Made by a program: the position numbers and the translations under genes. From contig OZ029927.1 of the NCBI GenBank assembly GCA_964023275.1, forward strand, positions 19,203,262-19,267,261: a DNA stretch of 64,000 bases, written 5' to 3'. The notes under the pieces are model-generated. The model was given only the letters and a program-made list of their open reading frames with translations. It did not search any database and had not been told where the DNA came from. This stretch comes from Norana najaformis. Its lineage: Eukaryota > Annelida > Clitellata > Crassiclitellata > Hormogastridae. Positions 52,912 to 64,000 of the stretch are shown in pieces. How positions within the stretch are numbered: the stretch's first letter is position 1; each line of letters opens with the position of its first letter.

Positions 52912-54125
52912 AGTGACTGCAGGGCTCCATGACAACCACCGCCATCTTGGCAGACGTATGGACGAATCTACGGTAGTTACATGAGCTTAGTCTGTGATCT
53001 CAAGAATAATGCATTTTGAGATTCATTCTAGATGGACTCAATTTGTGCACGTGATTAGTGAGTTGAATAACATATCTTCATGCATTTACACTTATGATGC
53101 ACTTATTTTTTTATTTATATTCATTTGTATTTATTGGGAAAACAAACTGTATGTTGTTTATATGTATTTATTTATTTATTTATTAGGAAAACAAATTCTT
53201 TGCTACTTTTTTGTATTTATTTATGCATTCATTTATTCATTAGGAAATCAAACTATTTGTTATTTATTTGTATGGATTTATTAGGAAAACAAATTCTTTT
53301 TGTTACTTATTTGTATTTATTTATTTATTAGGAAAACAAACTCTTTAGGTGGCTTATCTGCAGACACAGTGGTGCAATAGGAAAGTGTCAAACGAGATGA
53401 ACTTGATGCGTTTTAGGAGATTTGTGCATTCTTTTGAAGCATTTGGTCATTTCAAAGTCAAGCAGCTCTCGTTGCCATGGAAATCACATTGGGGGCTTAC
53501 GACCATTTGGTGAATTTATGTCCTGATATCTAGTCAAGACTTTTTTAATGGCCAGAATGATATGAGCTTTAGGTAGATAGTGCTGCAATTTTTCAGTATG
53601 GTGAAAATAATGTTTTTATGACCGCCTTTATTTATGGCAACTATTTCATATTGCAACAGAGTTATACTGGTCCGTTTTGCTACTTAACTCTGGAAAATTC
53701 CACAATGGGTGACAAATTTGAGTTTTGCTATCTGACATGAGGCATTTCTTTGTGTGCATTGAGAACATTTTGAATTGTTAATTTATGCACCTCAGATGCA
53801 AATTTCTGTGTGACTTGTGCACATTGCAAGTTTTTGTAACAATAACAAGTTGCCTTGGTATGTATATTGATGAATCTCATCGCTTGAAACAATATTTTAG
53901 TCATTTTTATCAGCTCTAAGACACTTGTCATTAAAAAGAACCATTTCATTTGTTCTTTATTTTTTAAATTATTAAAGAGAGTTGGAGTAATTTAAAATGT
54001 GCTTGTGTTGAATGCCTAACTATGAGGTGTTGTTAAATGTTTGCACATTCAGAGAATTAATGTCATTCATTTTTTAAATCATACATATGTTTAAAATATT
54101 TCTGTGGTAGAAATAAATTATTTAA
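52912..54125 (+). other. Likely 3' UTR and downstream sequence of the mesothelin-like gene
   Basis: No AATAAA lies within 200 bp of the stop. The region is AU-rich. 53100-53350 contains five imperfect copies of a unit with ATTAGGAAAACAAA and ATTTA-rich spacers. An AATAAA is visible near 54112 (AGAAATAAATT), the nearest convincing polyadenylation signal. UTR length is inferred only. Confidence 0.4.
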
Positions 54126-55590
54126 ATTTACTTTTATGATTAAAATTTGAATATCTGTAGTTTAACATAACACTGACAGTTACTTAAGTAGAAGTTTAAT
54201 TAAGTGTAGAACCAATCAAAGTATCAGTTACTTAAGTAGGAGTTTAAGCGTAGAACCATTCATAGTGTCAATCAATGCAAACGGGACATACAAAGCATTA
54301 ACAAGTTAGTAATCCTTCTTAGAAATGATACAACCCATGATTCTACAAGAATTTACACTTTATTAAGAAGAGTGAAAAGCACACAACATGCCTTCATAAA
54401 AATTTGAATTTGATGATCACATTGATACCTTAAGCCTCACATTAGATCAGTGAGACAGTCACGAACACACTGCTTTTGAGGTTTTATATTTTGTTTTTCA
54501 TATATAATCAAGCACCACTATATATTGACAAAGCATTGATCGATGGCCTTGAGCAGCTGTGCATGAAGAACTTGCTCAAGGTCCTTACACAGTAACCGCT
54601 GCAAGGGAGGCTTTGAACCCATACAATCCATGTTACTAGGCAAGCACTCAAACCAATCGACTAATGGCATTATATGTGTCCTAATACACGCACACAGATA
54701 CACACACACATACATATGTACCTATGTATGTACATACATGTATGTACATACATGTAACAAGTTGCATATCTGGATTAGTAGCAAACCAGGAACATTAGGT
54801 TGAATCTAAAACTCTATATAGTGCCTACGAAGGCCACATGAAAGGTGTTCTGTACATATCCATATACATACATATATAGCGCTAACCATAGTAAATAGAA
54901 GTCACAACACCAAAAAACCTAAGTAAGCAAATGGACAGAAGCGTAAATATTCCAAATAGTTAAATTAATCACACAAACACTCGGCCCACAAATACGGCAG
55001 TATCATCAAAAATGCATTCCCTAACTTGAACCAGGCCACAAGGTTAACTGCTGGCAAAAAGAAATCCAGATTCATATCTCTTAACTATGAACCACACAAG
55101 TCTGACTCAAAAGAATGCTGACACTTTAACTAACCTGTATTTATTTACAGCCTATTTTATTTTTACAAGCTATACTGATAATCCTCTATGGACTTGAATC
55201 TAAATTACATGTTTAAAATACAAACCTTTTTTACATTTTAAATTAAATCTCTTATTTACAACCAATTCTTTGTTCTCTCCTCGAGTCCCTGAATTTTTTC
55301 CACAAGTGTTCTACGCCAAGTGCGGCTCATCAGATCAAAAATACAGCATAAGTAGAACTGTTACAAATTCTCTAGAAGAAAAAGTCACAACTGTCAACAT
55401 GCAGAAAATTTCTCAGAAATAAATGGGTCAAGAACTTACCACATCATATACATTGCAACAGAATTTAGTAAAACAGCAGAGTTATCAAATGACTCAATTA
55501 TTTATAATTAAAATTTTCACAATGCCAAATTTTAAAATACAAGTAGTCAAAAACATCGAACATTGTGAGAAACAAGACGCATAAAAACGC
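54126..55590. other. Convergent intergenic region
   Basis: AT-rich with no coding pattern. Contains a minus-strand family D SINE (54520-54672), short CACA/CATA runs (54685-54760) and a partial TATAGCGC block near 54880. It separates the 3' ends of the two converging genes. Confidence 0.6.
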
Positions 55591-55591
55591 A

Positions 55592-55597
55592 TTTATT
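55592..55597 (-). promoter_or_regulatory. Likely polyadenylation signal of the SORBS gene
   Basis: AATAAA on the minus strand, about 85-90 nt downstream of the stop. It is the first such hexamer after the coding end. Confidence 0.5.
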
Positions 55598-55681
55598 GAT
55601 AAGCTGAAAACTTCAAAATGAAAGTAAATCCGTTTAAAATTACTATTCAGAATATTTCAGCCAACTACTCAAAGTTCTCTT

Positions 55682-55853
55682 TTACCACAGCCGCTCTACG
55701 TAATTACCAGGAAACGTACCAAACTCCTTCGTTCGTTCCGAAAATCCCACATACCAACCATCATCACATTTTTCAACAACATAGACCACATCTCCGATGT
55801 TCAGTTGCAGTTCGTCACTGTTTCGAGGCATGTATTTGTAATGAGCTCGGTAC
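55682..55853 (-). CDS. SORBS SH3-3, terminal exon
   Basis: After GTGTTTACAG the frame reads [36 protein letters not shown], then a Ser/Glu/Arg loop, [13 protein letters not shown] and TAA. The DGWYVG...GTFPGNYV signature is highly typical of the third SORBS SH3, which ends the protein in all family members. TTTATT at 55592-55597 (AATAAA on the minus strand) lies about 90 bp past the stop, so a short 3' UTR is likely. Confidence 0.93.
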
Positions 55854-58800
55854 CTGTAAACACACAATAAACAAAATCGTACAGACAGCTACCACTACAA
55901 AAGTCTTTACTATTATGATTATATGTTTACCTATGAATGTAAACAGGACTTTTCTATGAACCTCTCAGAAGCATTCTCTTAAAACTGGATGATTGTGACC
56001 CATTTTCTTAATTAAGACTTTCTATTTAGTTAAGTTATATCTAATATTTGCTGAAATCTTTGTCACCACCTGGATTGTTTGGTAATAGGTGGCCTTAATC
56101 TAGTGGGATCTGTGTCCCTTTTGGGTCTACCATTTGCTTCCCAATAATCTGTATGCTTCAATGCATAACATGTATTTGTTTAAGTCTTTGTTCTGTTGGA
56201 ATCAATAAAAATTTCAATCAAATGATAATCTCAGTCTCCGATTAGAGTGCTCTGTTTGTTCATAACCAACTGATGCTCCACAACGCTATTAAACATGATG
56301 AGAAGGCAGTAGCCTTAGAAAGGTAGTGATCACTTTCATGTTAGACAATAGCCCAAGCAGAGCCAACTTTGCTGGTGCTGGCAATTGTTGCCACACACTG
56401 CCCCACACTTAGACACGGCCCCCATTAATTAGCATTGTAACTTATAACAAACTATTTTAGGTTCTGTTTGGGTGAGGAATGTTGGATTGCGGCTGATAGG
56501 AGCCGTAATCTGGGCCAACAAAGCCTTATATTGATCTGCAATGGATAAGGACTTACAGTGATGCAACTTGGCCCGAGAACTCTAAACAATGTGTCTGCTG
56601 TTAACTCTGGATGGGAATTTGTCATTTGGGCTCTTTGCGTGTGTGGGGGCCCCAGTGGCGACTTCTAGATATATGAGCTTTACTTAATGACAAATGTTTT
56701 GTTCTTTACGACTTTAATATAATTTATGCTAGCATAGGCAGCACTTTTGTGAGGTACTTCAAAGGCGCTATATCAAGTTTCTGAATCATTAACTAACTAA
56801 CTGAAACAGTAACAACTAGAAGACACTTACGGAGGGTAGCGTGAATCATTAACTAACTAACTGAAACAGTAACAACTAGAAGACACTTACGGAGGGTAGC
56901 GTAAATGCGAGTATTTTGACGAGACGTCCACCTGTTGAGAAGGCTTGTCTTTGACAGTAGCTCGATGATCCAACGTCGATGACTTCTCAAAACCATTTTC
57001 AAAGTGGTAAGAATTCATAAGGCTTTGGACATCACGCGCAAACGAAGTATGCGGAAAGCCATCGGATAAATTCCGGCCCAACGTTTTTGATTGTTCGGCC
57101 CCGTTTCCGCAGTGCAACTGGCCGTCCACGGGCGGCCCTGCAGAGCTGGACCTCGAAAGAGGCCTTGACGGCTGAACAGGGGTGTAGGGTTCGTCAAGGC
57201 CTCCCGAGCTGTAGTACAGCGCCCGAGTTGGCGTAAAGGTGCTGCTGCTAGCGGGGTGGTGATTGCGTTCCTGAAAATGTCTCGAGGCAGTTATGGCTGG
57301 CTGGGCGTTCACGGCCCAGCGATTCGGAGATGAGCACCATAGTTCGGCATTCCAGCTGCTTCCATCGTCCGTCTGCACGGAGTCAACCGGCGAGAGAGGA
57401 GCTGACGGGATTGTGGGTGCGGGACCAAGGGAAACTACGGAGCCTGTGGGCGACAGCGTGGCGGGAGAACCTTAATTTAAAATGCACAACAAAACAACAA
57501 CGGTAATCACTTTCAGTGATTTTCAGCTAAAGTGGCTCAAATGCTCACTGTCATCAGACATCAGCGCTTTTGAAAGGTGCTCAAAAGGCGCTATATAAAT
57601 GTTCAGGTGCATGCTTGCCTACACACACATACATCTGCTAACAGTCCATGTGTCTTCCAGGTTGATACTTTGGCCCTTACCATGACTTACAAGAAACATT
57701 TTCTGCCCGTCTCAAGATGTTCCTATTTAAAGACAGTTAGGTAGCCGTGCTGCAGCGCCTTTGTGAATTACTTAAAAGGCGCTTTATAAATTTAGTGATA
57801 CATACATACATGCATACATATATGCATACATACATACACACACACATACATACATACACACACACATACATACATACCACTCTGAATGGCCACAAGATTA
57901 CCACATAGCTTAAGTATGCTTTCTCAGTTTCTTTTCCTCATTACTTCTGTGATCATCAGAAATGACTTTTCAGGGTGCAACTAATATAAAATGTGAGAAC
58001 TTTTTTGCTTACTTTATTATCTGTCAAAACAATGTATTTAATGTGTCAAGGTTAAAAAGGCTACCTTTATAGTGCATTTATTCCTTTATGACAAGTTAAA
58101 TGGAAAAATAGAAGCAAGTAGACTAGATGTACCTAACATGGGTGTTACAGTCCGGGACGACATTGGGGTCATGTAAGGCGTGTTCGGTTCCATCAAAGCC
58201 TCCACATATCTCACTGGAAATATTCCACGCCGACTTCCAATGCGACCTTCAAACCAATTCTCATCCACCCTTCGAGTCAGCTTCACTAGATCGCCCTGAA
58301 CGAAGACAAAGAAGCAGTCGAACATTTTATCATGTTTTGCTTTCAGTATCTTACGTTGTATTGCTGTAATATCTCACAGTGTGTTTATCTTAAATAAAAG
58401 ACAGGCAGAGGTGGCCTAGTAGTCAATTCAGTAGCATGCTGTAAAGCAATGATTTCTGGTTTGAATGCACTGGGCGGACTTCGTGTAATGATTCGCTTAC
58501 CCACCACAGCATGGCTTCTGGTTTCTCTGACCCTTTGGAATTTGACCCGGCTTGTCCAGTGGTATATGATTTTTGACTGCAATTTGGACTTGAAGCGACC
58601 ATCGATAGATGCCTTGAGCATTATGATAACGTCACTATAGAAGTCATTAGATTAGATTAGATGACTCTCGACAAACTGTTTGCACACTTGTCCCAAGCCT
58701 CAGATTCAGATTTAACGACTTTGTGCGTATTAATTAATAAGTGCCATAAATAAACAAATAAAATAAGACGAGAGTGGCTGATTATCAAAATATCTGCCCG

Positions 58801-61591
58801 TCTTCCAAATCTGCATGCAGAATTCAACTTTTGATTTTCCACATTATATGGTTCAAAAAGTTTTAGTCAAACTATTTAGCTGATTAAGATCATCTTGATT
58901 TTTAACTTGTACATGTCATGGTTGTGCTACAGCCAAAATATCCTTTTGGCATTAAGGACTCAAACGTTTAAGATCAGTAACTGTGATCAACCATCTCAGA
59001 GTAGTTTCCAACCCATACACTCTATGTTACACGGGTCAATGTTTAACCAGTTCAGCCACTGTCATAAGCTGATTTTAATTCAGATCAGTCAGATACGAGA
59101 GCACCTAGGATATGATATATTTTAATTTTCCCAAATTAATTAATTAAATACTTTTCTAATGAAAGCTTGAAATCTAAATTGTCCTACTTTCTTCAGAGAA
59201 AGTTCGGCTGATGACTGAGCAACAAAATTGTACAGCGCTCTCGCTAGACCTTCACTTTCAGCGGCCACAGCTTGAGCCGCATCAATGGATACAATAACCT
59301 GGCAAACGAACAAAAACAGAATGCCTGCCTAACTTGAAAGCTAACAGCCATGTGGCTGCATACTTATCAGTGTATTCGTATTCAATTGAATTTCCGCACA
59401 GATGTCAATATATTGAATCAACCACAAACAACGTGTCTATACTTAGAACCACTGTAAGTATTAACAGGCATTGCTCAAAAGGTCACCCAAATGGGATACA
59501 AGTCCCACAATAAAAAGGATTACGTAAAGTAAAGTTTACAAGTCTCTAATGGAAAATAGGTAAGTAGCTCATTTCCCTATCACCACAATACATTTCAGGC
59601 GGCCTGAACAATAACCGATGTATTTACATATTATTATAATAATTACAGTTGATGTGCTTGTATTTATATAGGTCGACTCTTGATACTAGGGGATGCAACT
59701 GTGTGTGTGTGAAGGACATGCTCAAGATCCTTACAAAGTGTCCATGTAACTTACACAGCAAGACTTTACAATACAATACAATACAACTTATATTTATAAC
59801 GCGCCTTAATAAAACTATGTCTTACTCAAAGGACGCGTTACAACATAATAATTAGTTATAGTACTGAGAGAATAAATGAGTCTTAAGTTTTAATTTAAAA
59901 TTATCTATTGAAGAGCATCTTCGAATAGATTCAGGTAAAGAGTTCCACTCAGCTGGACCAGCTACTTCAAACATTCTTTTACCAAACTGTAGATTAACTC
60001 TCCTGACTTCAAAGTACCCTTTTGAAGCCGATCGCAATCTTCTTCTGGACTCAGTGGAAGTACAAGGTTTAACTAGAGAGGACAGATAGGACGGGGCAGT
60101 CATAATTGCAGTCATAATGAAACTATACCCACAATGCCGAATTGAAAGCCAAGTTGGCATTTCCTGATCGACTAAGTAATGTGCTGTTGATCATTATAAG
60201 TGTAAATGGCACATTAGAAATCTATCTGAACTCTGACCTCAACGTAACTGATCGGAAAACGTCCAACCAATCCGTGTCGTTCTCCTTCGAACCAGTTTTT
60301 GTCGATCTGTCGCAGAAGATAGAGAATGTCGCCTCTCCGAAACGATAACTCTCTGAAACGTAACCAGTCTCAGACCCTCAACCAACGAGCGGATCAACGC
60401 AGCATGAAGAATGGTTTATGGGCATATTAAAGTCAAGGTCATTTATCACAATTATCTGACCCCATCATATGAACTCACCTACACGTCATCTCTTGCAATT
60501 TCTGCGCTGGTCTTTCACTCAAAACTGAAAACATTACTTTTCCAAAATTCTTATCCTGATTCTTCCTCTTCTCCTTATCTGTCTTCCAGCTGCAATTTCA
60601 AACACCACCCACCTGTCTGCCTGCCTGACTCCTGACCTGGAACCAAACCCTTTCTGCCTAATGATTTTGCTTTGTCTGAGTGCCTGTAAATAAGCTGGTT
60701 CCCACAACTTAGCTTTCTCTGGGTGCTGTAGAAATTTCGAGATCACAATTACGATAGTCGTGGACTGCAACGATTAAAACAGGCTAAATCCTGACCTCTC
60801 GCTTTGCGCCTTGAAATTATAAAGAGCCTTTGCTTTGCCACGAATTTTCGAGCCAAGATTCTTCTTTGTCGGCAAAGTCAATGATAGACTGATTCTTTCA
60901 TCAACATTGTCTTCATATCGGTTGAGAGGAACTGGGGACTTCTGAGATGGCCTGAAACATAAAGTATTTCCAGCAATTTATTAAACAAGTTGAATAATTA
61001 CCTTAAAGCAAGTAATTGTTAGAATTACTATACCTCATTTTTCATTCCTGGGGGGTCATTCCAACATCTGGTAAAAAATGTTTGAATAATGTGTAGCATA
61101 TTATGCACATTTTATGCAAAAGGTGGCATCAAAGAAGAACTGAACTCTCTTCAGTGAACTGTATATTACATCCACCATGTTTGATACTGATGAGTAGCAG
61201 CTTTAATTAAAGCAAGTTCTTAATTCTCTCTATATTGGATTTAATCAGTAAATTGCAACAGTAGTAATGTTCAGTATGCACAACTTTTCAAATTAATTAT
61301 AGATCTTAGAATTAATAGAAAAAAAATAAATTTAATGGTTCAAGAGTGAGCCACAAGTATTTCAACTAAGCTAGCGTTGCATTACATTTCCTGTTGCTTT
61401 AGTTGTGTGGTTTCGTCCAAATTATTAAAACAAAGTGTTTTACTTTTTATTCGAAATGCAGATACTTTAATTTCACGCCTAAGGCAGAGAGAGGTGATGT
61501 CTTACATGAAGAAATCACAGTGGCGTCTTGCTTGCGCGTCTCGACGTTCTTCTTCCATCTTCTTTCTCCTCTCCTCCGCAATAAGTCGATT
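55682..61591 (-). CDS. SORBS-family adaptor (CAP/ponsin, vinexin, ArgBP2), C-terminal 460 residues, three SH3 domains
   Basis: Seven minus-strand exons, 61591-61506, 60951-60796, 60352-60238, 59298-59188, 58295-58133, 57470-56891 and 55853-55682, join with matching phases throughout and end at TAA. The order is basic/acidic coiled segment, SH3-1, SH3-2, Ser/Pro-rich linker, SH3-3 at the extreme C terminus. This is the SORBS layout. Family members dock on vinculin, paxillin, Cbl and Sos at focal adhesions and contractile structures, and act as cytoskeletal scaffolds. The N-terminal half, including any sorbin-homology domain, lies beyond the window. Invertebrates usually have a single SORBS gene, so no vertebrate symbol is assigned. 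Confidence 0.9.
56782..56901 (-). repeat. Perfect 60-bp tandem duplication carrying the SORBS linker-exon donor
   Basis: TGAATCATTAACTAACTAAC, TGAAACAGTAACAACTAGAA, GACACTTACGGAGGGTAGCG is present twice without a mismatch. Each copy holds CTACCCTCC|gtaagtgtc on the minus strand, so two identical donors lie 60 bp apart. Confidence 0.95.
56891..57470 (-). CDS. SORBS Ser/Pro-rich linker exon
   Basis: A 580-nt exon starting [18 protein letters not shown] (after a split Gly codon) and ending YSHLRYP, CC|gtaagt. It is low in hydrophobics and rich in Ser, Pro, Thr and His, as expected for the long disordered spacer between SH3-2 and SH3-3 in this family; possible SH3 or kinase targets include [11 protein letters not shown]. 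Its last bases and donor are contained in a perfect 60-bp tandem duplication (see the repeat at 56782-56901). Confidence 0.88.
57555..57885. repeat. LINE-tail fragments and CATA microsatellite in a SORBS intron
   Basis: AGCGCTTTTGAAAGGTGCTC...GGCGCTATATAAATG and a second block near 57765 (AAAGGCGCTTTATAAATTTA) followed by a CATA/CACA run at 57800-57880. Confidence 0.7.
58133..59298 (-). CDS. SORBS SH3-2 (exons 59298-59188 and 58295-58133)
   Basis: The first exon (37 codons) reads [37 protein letters not shown], donor gtagga. The second starts [18 protein letters not shown], includes [14 protein letters not shown], and continues into a Pro/Thr-rich linker ending TPML in phase 1. The phrase VDENWFEGR and the boundary after ELSLKK match the second SORBS SH3. 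In vertebrate members SH3-1 and SH3-2 together bind the vinculin Pro-rich hinge. Confidence 0.9.
58490..58660 (+). mobile_element. LINE 3' end, family B, in a SORBS intron
   Basis: CAGCATGGCTTCTGGTTTCT, GAAGCGACCATCGATAGATG, ATTATGATAACGTC, GTCATTAGATTAGATTAGAT. Confidence 0.7.
59760..60165 (-). mobile_element. LINE 3' end, family H, with reverse-transcriptase C-terminus
   Basis: The minus strand reads [45 protein letters not shown] without a stop, then a UTR with AACGCGTCC and a tail of TTGTATTGTATTGTA. It is one of the least decayed RT ends in the window. Confidence 0.8.
60238..60951 (-). CDS. SORBS SH3-1 (exons 60951-60796 and 60352-60238)
   Basis: The first exon reads [18 protein letters not shown] to [13 protein letters not shown] and ends GAG AG|gtcagg. 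The second completes Arg and reads [38 protein letters not shown], then gtcaga. SH3 hallmarks are all present: ALYNF (ALYDY motif), ELSF..GD (RT loop end), NWFEGE (n-Src/Trp) and G.FP..YV (binding-surface Pro and Tyr). The 443-bp intron between them contains a LINE 3' end inserted in antisense orientation. Confidence 0.9.
60465..60755 (+). mobile_element. LINE 3' end, family A, in the SH3-1 intron
   Basis: CTTTCACTCAAAACTGAAAA (RT-end remnant), TGTCTGCCTGCCTGACTCC, GACCTGGAACCAAACCC, AATAAGCTGGTTCCCACAAC, TGGGTGCTGTAGAAATTTCG, then GATCACAATTACGA. Antisense to SORBS. Confidence 0.7.
61506..61591 (-). CDS. SORBS exon: charged coiled segment before SH3-1
   Basis: After the acceptor TTTGTCTAG the minus strand reads [18 protein letters not shown] and on to RRHCDFF, then AT|gtaaga (phase 2). 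The highly charged E/R/K helix followed by an aromatic dipeptide and PSQKSP in the next exon is, as I recall, characteristic of the region just before the first SH3 of SORBS proteins. Upstream of its acceptor only repeats are visible to the window end. Confidence 0.8.
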
Positions 61592-61699
61592 CTAGACAAA
61601 GCATAGATTCAAAGCACTGCCATCAACATTAAACTTTCATTTGCAGACATCAATCAGAAGTAAAATGGTAAACAAAGCAGAATCTGCCACTTTCGCGTT

Positions 61700-63800
61700 T
61701 GGGTGGTGCCATTCAGAAGCCTGGGTAAAGGAAGAGGGCGCCGCTAATCATCTTCGTTATGACAGAGCGTCGTTAAACAGAAAATGCACGCACGCACACA
61801 TGCATCTCGACGCCACCTAGCGAACGAAGGACATTCGTTATGACACAGCCTTTCAAAAAAAAAACTACTAACCGTTAGAACGATGCCGGGAAATTTTTTA
61901 AAGAGTAAGCTATTATTAGATCAATGACCTCCATGACTTCAAAGGCCCTGGCAGCCAAAAGACGTCGCCAAACACTATCTAAGGTGAAGTTTTCTTTCGA
62001 CACCCTTAAAACCCTTTCCAACGACGCTATAATTCACCAACTGCGTTTGTATATAAGATGACATAAATCATCTGGTTATGACGGCGTCGTTAAATAAACG
62101 TTATCAAATTGGAATTTATATAAGAAACTAGAGGAACAATATAAAAACAAAACTCTATGTATAAAAGAACCGAGGCATTTTTTCCCTCGATTTTTCAGTC
62201 TTTTCAATCTCCTATTTACCAACAAACAGCACCTTGGCTTAATAAAATTATCAATGTGGAACTGTCCTTGAAAAAACAGATTTAGTAAACATACAGATTC
62301 ACCTGAATTCATGAAATCCTTATCATTAGAATTAATAAATAAAAATAAAAATTATACAGCCATCTACACAGATGGATCTAAATTTGAAAACAAAGTCACT
62401 GCAGCTTATTATATACCTCCTCAAACTTCTGCCACTGCCTTGTTTGGGGGCAGTGCCAATCCCAAGCCTCGATAAAGGAGGAGGGCGACGGCTAACGGCC
62501 TTTGATGCCATAAGCTGTCGTTAAACTGCGGAACTACTACTTATATAATTTGTGCGTATGAATTGTAAACAAACAATTTCCAATCGACGTCAGCGGCCTC
62601 TGATGCCATAAGATGTCGTTAAACATTGAAACTACTATTACATGTCATAAGAGAACTGCGCTACTGCCTTTAGTCGGGTAGTGCCAGCCCCAAGCCTCGA
62701 TGAAGGAGGAGGGCGACTTCAACGGCCTTTGATGCCATAAGATGTCGTTAAACATTGAAACTATTAAGTTCTGTGAGGTGTAGAATTACCCGTTACAGGC
62801 TAAAGCAAGGACGACGTCAACGGCCCTGGCAGCCATAAGACGTCGTTAAAAACCTCATAGTGCAACGTTATCTTTAGACACCTTAAAAACGTTTCCCCGG
62901 ATTCTATAAATTCAGCAACTGCGTTTGGTTTGCTAGATACTGGTATAGTCCCGGGAAGTAACGTAAGGTCGACGCCAACGTTTCTTGGCAGTCACAAGAT
63001 GTCGTTACACACTGGAAATTAAATGTACGGATAGCGGTAAAACCATCGTATTTTATCGTTAAAACTGAACATTATTACATAAAATGCGAAGCTTAATTTA
63101 GACACCTTTAAAACGCTTCCATCTACGCAATAAATTCACGCGCCTAACACGCGTGGGAACTATCGTCCAGAACGAGTTTCTAACCGTACAAACGGAAATT
63201 GCCTAAATTCGTTATAGACACTGAGAAAAACAATGTACAGGTGTTGAGTAAGAGTCGTTAAACTTAGGAAATGAATGCGTACAATTACGCAATGAATCCA
63301 TCGGGGGTACAGCTCCGCCACGGGTGTACTGAGGTAGTGCCAGTCCTATGCCTGGAACAAGGACGACGACGTCAACGGCCCTTGATGCCATAAGATGTCG
63401 CTAAACATACTATTGTTCTATATCGCGGGTTGGATCATCGCATAATGCTAAAGTCAACGTAAACGGCCCTGGCAGCCACAAGATGTCGTTAAACACTGAA
63501 AACATATTGTTGGGCATAACTCCGTTACTGCCTTTACTAGGGTGGTGCCAATCCCAAGCCTGGATAAAGGAGGAGGGCGACGTCGACGGCCTTTGATGCC
63601 ATAAGATATCGTTACACAAAGAAAACTACATATAGGCTACAAATGAAATGAGTTGCCTAAAAGTTAGGTAAACCCCGCCACGGTCGTGTTCGGGTGGTGC
63701 CAGACTTAACCCTCGTAAAAGGAGGGAGATGTTAATCGTCATCATAATCATCGTAACCATGACACAGTGTCATTAAACAGAAACTAAATATATACAAAGA
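61700..63800 (+). mobile_element. Cluster of same-orientation LINE tails with an RNase H fragment
   Basis: At least ten partial copies of the GAGGGCGACG...CGGCC(T/C)TTGATGCCATA...GTCGTTAAAC block lie in plus orientation (about 61710, 61945, 62440, 62590, 62660, 62805, 62960, 63330, 63450, 63530, 63680). 62230-62425 reads, across stops, PWLNKIINVELSLKK and then LINKNKNYTAIYTDGSKF, with YTDGSK being the first catalytic block of retrotransposon RNase H. It is cut off after about 20 further residues and abuts a tail copy. Confidence 0.75.
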
Positions 63801-63889
63801 ATGACCGCAACGTAGTCAAGATTGTGAACACAAAGAAGGTAGGTTGATCTAATTATCGAAAATAAATCAAATTTACGCTGGCGTTTAAT

Positions 63890-64000
63890 TCACAATCGTA
63901 ATCGTAATCGTAATCTCGAGATCGCTACAGCGTCCAACGAAAGCTAAGTCGCGGAAACCAGCTTATTCACAGGCGCTCAGTCAAAACAAAATCGATAGAC
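63890..64000 (-). mobile_element. LINE 3' end, family A, cut by the window end
   Basis: (AATCGT) repeats, then ATCTCGAGATCGCTACAGCG, AACGAAAGCTAAGTCGCGGA, AGCTTATTCACAGGCGCTCA; well preserved. Confidence 0.75.

Overview
The window is eukaryotic genomic DNA, almost certainly from an invertebrate animal and probably a marine one. Coding sequence is split into short exons with GT-AG boundaries and introns of about 0.1 to 2 kb. Introns and flanks are full of non-LTR retrotransposon tails, tRNA-derived SINE-like repeats and very long microsatellites. No prokaryotic gene structure is present. The gene content is metazoan: a SORBS/CAP adaptor and a mesothelin/stereocilin-like surface protein. I cannot name the species.

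Layout. 1-10000 is gene-free repeat landscape: tails of an RNase H-bearing LINE (1-250), a 1.6 kb purine-rich tract (900-2480), CAGA and GTAT microsatellites (2750-3430), a 71-bp minisatellite (4910-5560), GGAC, ACAGACAC, TC, GGCA and CATA arrays (6340-9125), and tRNA-like SINE heads. 10000-12100 shows no recognisable gene.

About 12.1-52.9 kb, plus strand, is one large multi-exon gene. I could join about 36 exons by splice phase, for at least about 2000 residues. It looks like an extracellular, N-glycosylated, helical-repeat protein of the mesothelin/otoancorin/stereocilin type. It has two strong and one weaker furin-type cleavage site, a Ser/Thr/Pro-rich exon of 339 codons with three 28-residue repeats, and a C-terminal hydrophobic tail typical of GPI anchoring. 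The first exon with the signal peptide was not found. The join between 33.0 and 38.1 kb depends on two candidate microexons.

55.7-61.6 kb, minus strand, holds the last seven exons (460 residues, all phases consistent) of a SORBS-family adaptor (CAP/ponsin, vinexin, ArgBP2) with three SH3 domains. Its 5' part, including any sorbin-homology domain, lies beyond the window. The two genes converge tail to tail across about 2.8 kb. 61.7-64.0 kb is a cluster of same-orientation LINE tails, including one fragment with a readable RNase H motif.

The points I consider most worth checking are the mesothelin-like precursor built from repeated modules that each end in a furin-site exon, the 13-copy 106-bp array inside one of its introns, and three separate small tandem duplications that copy a splice site or exon end.
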